Shown: piece by piece, positions 60,943-64,000 of the stretch
Numbering within the stretch: the first letter of the stretch is position 1
How the letters are laid out: the number at the start of each line of letters is the position of its first letter
Source: Alcaligenes endophyticus
GTDB taxonomy: Bacteria; Pseudomonadota; Gammaproteobacteria; Burkholderiales; Burkholderiaceae_B
NCBI RefSeq assembly: GCF_026344035.1
Contig: NZ_JAPKND010000005.1
Span: 186,001-250,000, forward strand
Reading direction: 5' to 3'
Length of the DNA: 64,000 nucleotides
Position numbers and translations under genes: made by a program
The notes under the pieces: generated by a model
What the model saw: only the letters and a program-made list of their open reading frames with translations
What the model was told of the DNA's origin: nothing
Databases searched by the model: none

Positions 60943-61719
60943 TTATTTTTCGACAAAAGCCCGTTCAATGACGTAGTCGCCTGGCTGGCCCACACCTGCA
61001 GAGACGACAAAGCCAAAACTATCGAGCATGGCGCTTAAATCAGCCAACATGGAAGGGCTACCACATAGCATGGCGCGATCCTGGGCAGGATCTATAGCGG
61101 GCAACCCTAAGTCTTGGCATAGCTTACCACTTTCCAGCGCTTGAGTAATACGGCCTTCGTTACGGAACGGCTCACGCGTGACTGTGGGGTAATACAGCAA
61201 CTTTTCACGTACTAATTCACCGAAGAACTCGTTATTGGGCAGTTCATTCTGGATGAAATCCGCATACGCGAGCTCACTCACAAAGCGCACTCCGTGTACC
61301 AGTACCACTTTTTCGAAACGCTCGTAGGTCTCGGGGTCTTTAATAATGCTCATGAAGGGAGCGAGACCAGTACCGGTACCTAGCAAGAATAAATTTCGCC
61401 CGGCCTTCAGGTCGTCAATCACCAAGGTTCCCACCGGCTTGCGGCTCACCAACACGGTGTCGCCCTCTTTCAGGTGTTGCAAACGTGAAGTCAAGGGGCC
61501 GTCTGGCACTTTGATGCTGAGAAACTCCAAATTTTCTTCGTAGTTAGCGCTAGCAATGCTGTAAGCACGCATCAAAGGCTTGCCGTCTACCTCTAATCCC
61601 AACATAACAAAGTGGCCATTGTGAAAACGTAAGGCTTTGTCACGCGTGGTAGTAAAGGAGAATAAAGTGTCGTTCCAGTGATGAACGCTAAGCACACGTT
61701 CGGAGTTAAAAGCTGCCAT
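60943..61719 (-). CDS. fpr: Ferredoxin/flavodoxin-NADP+ reductase
   Basis: The 258-residue product has the FAD-binding domain (about 5-100; the RAYSIASANYEENLEF motif and DGPLTSRLQHL). The NADP-binding domain follows (about 105-255; LLGTGTGLAPFMSI, VHGVRFVSELAY, MLCGSPSMLADL). The C-terminus RAFVEK is the subclass typical of Pseudomonas and Burkholderiales Fpr. It moves electrons between NADPH and ferredoxin or flavodoxin, supporting iron-sulfur repair and oxidative-stress defence. It is monocistronic, with a 140-bp gap to ridA and a 340-bp gap upstream shared with the divergent iron importer. Confidence 0.95.
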   Translation of the reverse strand: MAAFNSERVLSVHHWNDTLFSFTTTRDKALRFHNGHFVMLGLEVDGKPLMRAYSIASANYEENLEFLSIKVPDGPLTSRLQHLKEGDTVLVSRKPVGTLVIDDLKAGRNLFLLGTGTGLAPFMSIIKDPETYERFEKVVLVHGVRFVSELAYADFIQNELPNNEFFGELVREKLLYYPTVTREPFRNEGRITQALESGKLCQDLGLPAIDPAQDRAMLCGSPSMLADLSAMLDSFGFVVSAGVGQPGDYVIERAFVEK

Positions 61720-62059
61720 TGCGAGTAGGAGTTAGGACCGAAAGAAGTTAGTGAAAAAGAGGGCTAAAAGGGCTGAGACGAAGAACTTTTAGCACACTAC
61801 AGCATGTATTCTACCCTGCCTGCGGCCAATTAAGCAGGGATAACCCTGCCAAACCTATTGATCACAATCAGTGTTTAGCGCAATTTAACTGCTTTAAGAG
61901 GGTTTAAATGGAAATCGCAATCATTGTTGATACACAGCAATTCACTCCCGTATTTTTGATCTAAAACACTTGTGCAGACCCAAATTTGCTGTTACCTTTG
62001 CTGATCTCTTTGATAATCATTCCTATTATCTTATTTATTGCGGGTAAGGAGCACCATCC
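61720..62059. other. 340-bp divergent promoter region between fpr and fbpA
   Basis: No reading frame with a ribosome site is seen. The left part should carry the fpr promoter. The right part holds a Fur-type box (62012-62030) and an AAGGAG ribosome site (62045-62050) for fbpA. The region between is AT-rich without clear structure. Confidence 0.65.
62012..62030. promoter_or_regulatory. Fur-type operator upstream of fbpA
   Basis: The 19-bp element has perfect outer half-sites GATAAT and ATTATC and matches the classical Fur consensus at 13 of 19 positions by eye. It ends 29 bp before the fbpA start. Iron-dependent repression of the importer is inferred. Confidence 0.78.
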
Positions 62060-63109
62060 ATGCATGTCAACATAACCATGACAAAGCTATTCCAACAACT
62101 TTGCTTTGCAGGCTTAGCCGGATTAGCAAGCATTAGCGCCGCTCAAGCAGCAAATGAAGTTAATTTGTACACTACCCGTGAACCAGGCTTGATTACCCCA
62201 CTGCTGGAAGCGTTCCAACAAGACACAGGCGTTAAGGTTAATACTGTTTTTGTGAAAGACGGTTTGATTGAGCGCGTAAAAACGGAAGGCGATAAATCGC
62301 CCGCCGACGTGTTAATGACCGTTGATATTGGTAATTTGCTCGACTTAGTCGAGGCAGGGGTGACTCAACCAGTTAAGTCCGAAGCCCTAGAAACTGCCAT
62401 TCCCGCTAACCTGCGTGGCACCGATGGCGACTGGTTTTCGCTTTCCTTACGTGATCGCGTTGCCTATGTAGATAAAGACTTAGACATCACATCAATTACC
62501 TACGAAGACTTTGCCGACCCTAAATACAAAGGCAAAGTATGTATTCGCTCTGGTCAGCATCCTTACAACACCGCGCTGATTGCCGCCAAAATTGCTCACG
62601 ATGGTGTCGAAGCGACGGAAGCTTGGCTACAAGGCGTTAAGGCAAACCTGGGACGTAAAGCTGCCGGCGGTGACCGCGATGTTGCCCGTGACATCTTGGG
62701 TGCCATTTGTGATGTTGGTATTGCCAACGCCTACTATGTAGGCCGCATGAAAAACGCGGAACCCGGTTCAGATGCCTACAAATGGGGGGAAGGCATCAAA
62801 GTCTTACGCCCTACATTCAGTAGCGAGAATAGCAAAGGCACTCACGTGAATATTTCTGGCGCCGCCTTAGCTGCTCACTCCCCTAACAAGGAACAAGCTA
62901 TTCAATTGCTAGAATACTTGGTGTCCGATAAGGCACAAAGTATGTACGCAAAAGCTAATTACGAGTATCCCGTTAAAAAAGGCGTAGAGCTTGACCCAGT
63001 TGTGGCAAGTTTTGGCGAGCTCATTATTGATCCCCTGCCATTAACCGAGATCGCCAAGCATCGTAAACAAGCCAGCGAATTGGTCGACAAAGTTGGTTTT
63101 GATAATTAG
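62060..63109 (+). CDS. fbpA: Iron(III) ABC transporter binding protein FbpA
   Basis: The 349-residue product has a signal peptide (about 1-30, ending AQAA) and the ferric-binding-protein fold. It has VNLYTTREPGLITPLLEAFQ, SPADVLMTVDIGNL, KYKGKVCIRSGQHPYN, ANLGRKAAGGDRD and the adjacent Tyr-Tyr pair in NAYYVGRM that binds iron. It delivers Fe(III) to the FbpB permease encoded 88 bp downstream. AAGGAG lies nine bases before the ATG at 62060. A Fur-type box lies upstream and a hairpin terminator downstream, so expression should rise when iron is low, with the binding protein in excess. Confidence 0.95.
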   Translation: MHVNITMTKLFQQLCFAGLAGLASISAAQAANEVNLYTTREPGLITPLLEAFQQDTGVKVNTVFVKDGLIERVKTEGDKSPADVLMTVDIGNLLDLVEAGVTQPVKSEALETAIPANLRGTDGDWFSLSLRDRVAYVDKDLDITSITYEDFADPKYKGKVCIRSGQHPYNTALIAAKIAHDGVEATEAWLQGVKANLGRKAAGGDRDVARDILGAICDVGIANAYYVGRMKNAEPGSDAYKWGEGIKVLRPTFSSENSKGTHVNISGAALAAHSPNKEQAIQLLEYLVSDKAQSMYAKANYEYPVKKGVELDPVVASFGELIIDPLPLTEIAKHRKQASELVDKVGFDN

Positions 63110-63130
63110 TAATTCCCAGGCTAACCAAGA

Positions 63131-63164
63131 AACCGCAGTGCCCCTTATTGGGGACTGCGGTTTT
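63131..63164 (+). terminator. Hairpin terminator between fbpA and fbpB
   Basis: A stem of AACCGCAGT and ACTGCGGTT extended by CCCC/GGGG, with a TTATT loop and TTTT after it, lies 21 bp beyond the fbpA stop. It probably lets only part of transcription reach the permease gene. Confidence 0.85.
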
Positions 63165-63196
63165 CGCACATCAGCAGCACCGCTTTTTTTCTACGC

Positions 63197-64000
63197 ATGA
63201 CTCAGTTTTTTCGTCGTTTACCTTGGTGGCAAGGCATTGCCAGTCTCATCGCGTTATGCGTAGCGGCCCCTATTATCACCTTGGTTTTTTATGCTTTTGG
63301 CGGAGACGTAGGACACTGGGCGCACTTAGCCCAGTTCGTCTTGCCTAACGCCATGAAAAACACCCTCATTCTTTTATTGGGCGTGGGGATTGTGGTGACC
63401 CTACTGGGTGTAGGTGCTGCTTGGTTAGTCACCGCTTACGACTTCCCCAGCCGTAAAGCTTTATCGTGGGCATTACTGCTGCCCTTAGCCGTACCCACCT
63501 ATATTGTGGCCTTTGCCTACCTTGATATCTTGCACCCCATTGGCCCGGTGCAAGGGCTCATCCGTGACGTAATGGGCTACAGCAGCCCACGCGAATTTAG
63601 ACTGCCCGATTTGCGCTCATTAGGCGGCGCTATATTTTTACTGGGCTTTGTGCTGTATCCGTACGTGTACCTGAGTACGCGCGCCATGTTCGCCACTCAG
63701 TCGGCCAATTTGCTTGAAGCAGCACGCGTAATGGGAGAGTCTGGTCGTAGCGTATTTTTCCGTGTTGCTCTGCCACTGGCCAGACCCGCCATTGCCGTAG
63801 GCATTAGCCTAGCGCTATTAGAAACCCTGAACGATATTGGCGCCTCGGAATTTCTGGGTGTGCAAACGCTAACGGTATCCATCTACACGACGTGGGTCAC
63901 GCGCTCTAACATGGCGGGTGCAGCGCAAATAGCTATCGCCATGCTAGTGATTGTGGCAAGTTTGATTACGCTCGAGCGCTATGGCCGTCGTAAACAAGCT
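63197..64000 (+). CDS. fbpB: Iron(III) ABC transporter permease FbpB, C-terminus beyond the window
   Basis: The frame from the ATG at 63197 is open for 268 codons to the window end. The product has several membrane segments and the permease coupling loop EAARVMGESGRSVFFRVALPL. LPLAVPTYIVAFAYLD and TLNDIGASEFLGVQTLTVSIY are characteristic of the FbpB/SfuB ferric permease, which is normally over 500 residues with a duplicated half. It carries Fe(III) across the inner membrane with an ATPase (FbpC) expected further right. It follows fbpA by 88 bp past a hairpin. Confidence 0.93.
   Translation, partial: MTQFFRRLPWWQGIASLIALCVAAPIITLVFYAFGGDVGHWAHLAQFVLPNAMKNTLILLLGVGIVVTLLGVGAAWLVTAYDFPSRKALSWALLLPLAVPTYIVAFAYLDILHPIGPVQGLIRDVMGYSSPREFRLPDLRSLGGAIFLLGFVLYPYVYLSTRAMFATQSANLLEAARVMGESGRSVFFRVALPLARPAIAVGISLALLETLNDIGASEFLGVQTLTVSIYTTWVTRSNMAGAAQIAIAMLVIVASLITLERYGRRKQA

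Noticed and set aside
1-64000. CRISPR arrays, rRNA, tRNA genes and insertion sequences
   Set aside because: No regular spaced repeats, no cloverleaf-like segments and no transposase frames were noticed on either strand.

Overview
The window looks like chromosomal DNA of a betaproteobacterium, most likely a Burkholderiales/Alcaligenaceae-type organism. This is inferred from gene content: many amino-acid, iron and glycerol-phosphate ABC importers, a tsdBA thiosulfate dehydrogenase pair, an OxyR/RecG/RidA/Dps block, and a giant DUF3739-type two-partner-secretion exoprotein. GC content is moderate and genes are packed tightly. I see no rRNA, tRNA or CRISPR array.

Region 1 (1-15050, all minus strand) is a surface-protein locus. 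One open reading frame of more than 4,200 codons runs off the left edge. It encodes a filamentous-haemagglutinin-like TpsA exoprotein. Upstream of it sit a FecR-like anti-sigma factor, a FecI-like ECF sigma factor and a short STN-domain protein with a TonB-C-like end and no beta-barrel. This arrangement resembles the Pseudomonas PUMA3 (VreA-VreI-VreR) cell-surface signalling system, which controls a TPS exoprotein. No TpsB transporter is inside the window.

Region 2 (15139-18036) is accessory. A KfrA-like DNA-binding coiled-coil protein is divergent from an intact tyrosine recombinase. The two share a palindrome in which consensus -35 and -10 elements are embedded. The recombinase gene ends exactly where the 3' remnant of a broken ytoQ gene begins, which suggests a gene-disrupting insertion. 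An orphan HigA-like antitoxin follows.

Region 3 (18203-38709) is mixed core metabolism: a copper P-type ATPase with a CueR-type promoter, a LysR regulator, a secreted ankyrin protein with an MFS transporter, a tandem-PAS diguanylate cyclase, a cytochrome c, a universal stress protein, an NfeD/slipin/sugar-dehydrogenase operon, a four-gene operon (2-hydroxyacid dehydrogenase, SDR, epd, fumC), an S9 peptidase, a GST, and tsdBA.

Region 4 (38765-56463) is dominated by transport. It holds a complete LIV branched-chain amino-acid importer, a polyamine-type ABC importer coupled to a proline-racemase-family enzyme that lacks the second catalytic cysteine, a GlxA-type regulator, proC, a complete ugpBAEC importer and a second, orphan LIV-type binding protein.

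Region 5 (56555-64000) contains ridA-recG-oxyR-dps on the minus strand (the Dps has a histone-H1-like tail), an fpr ferredoxin reductase, and a Fur-box-preceded fbpAB iron(III) importer whose permease runs off the right edge.
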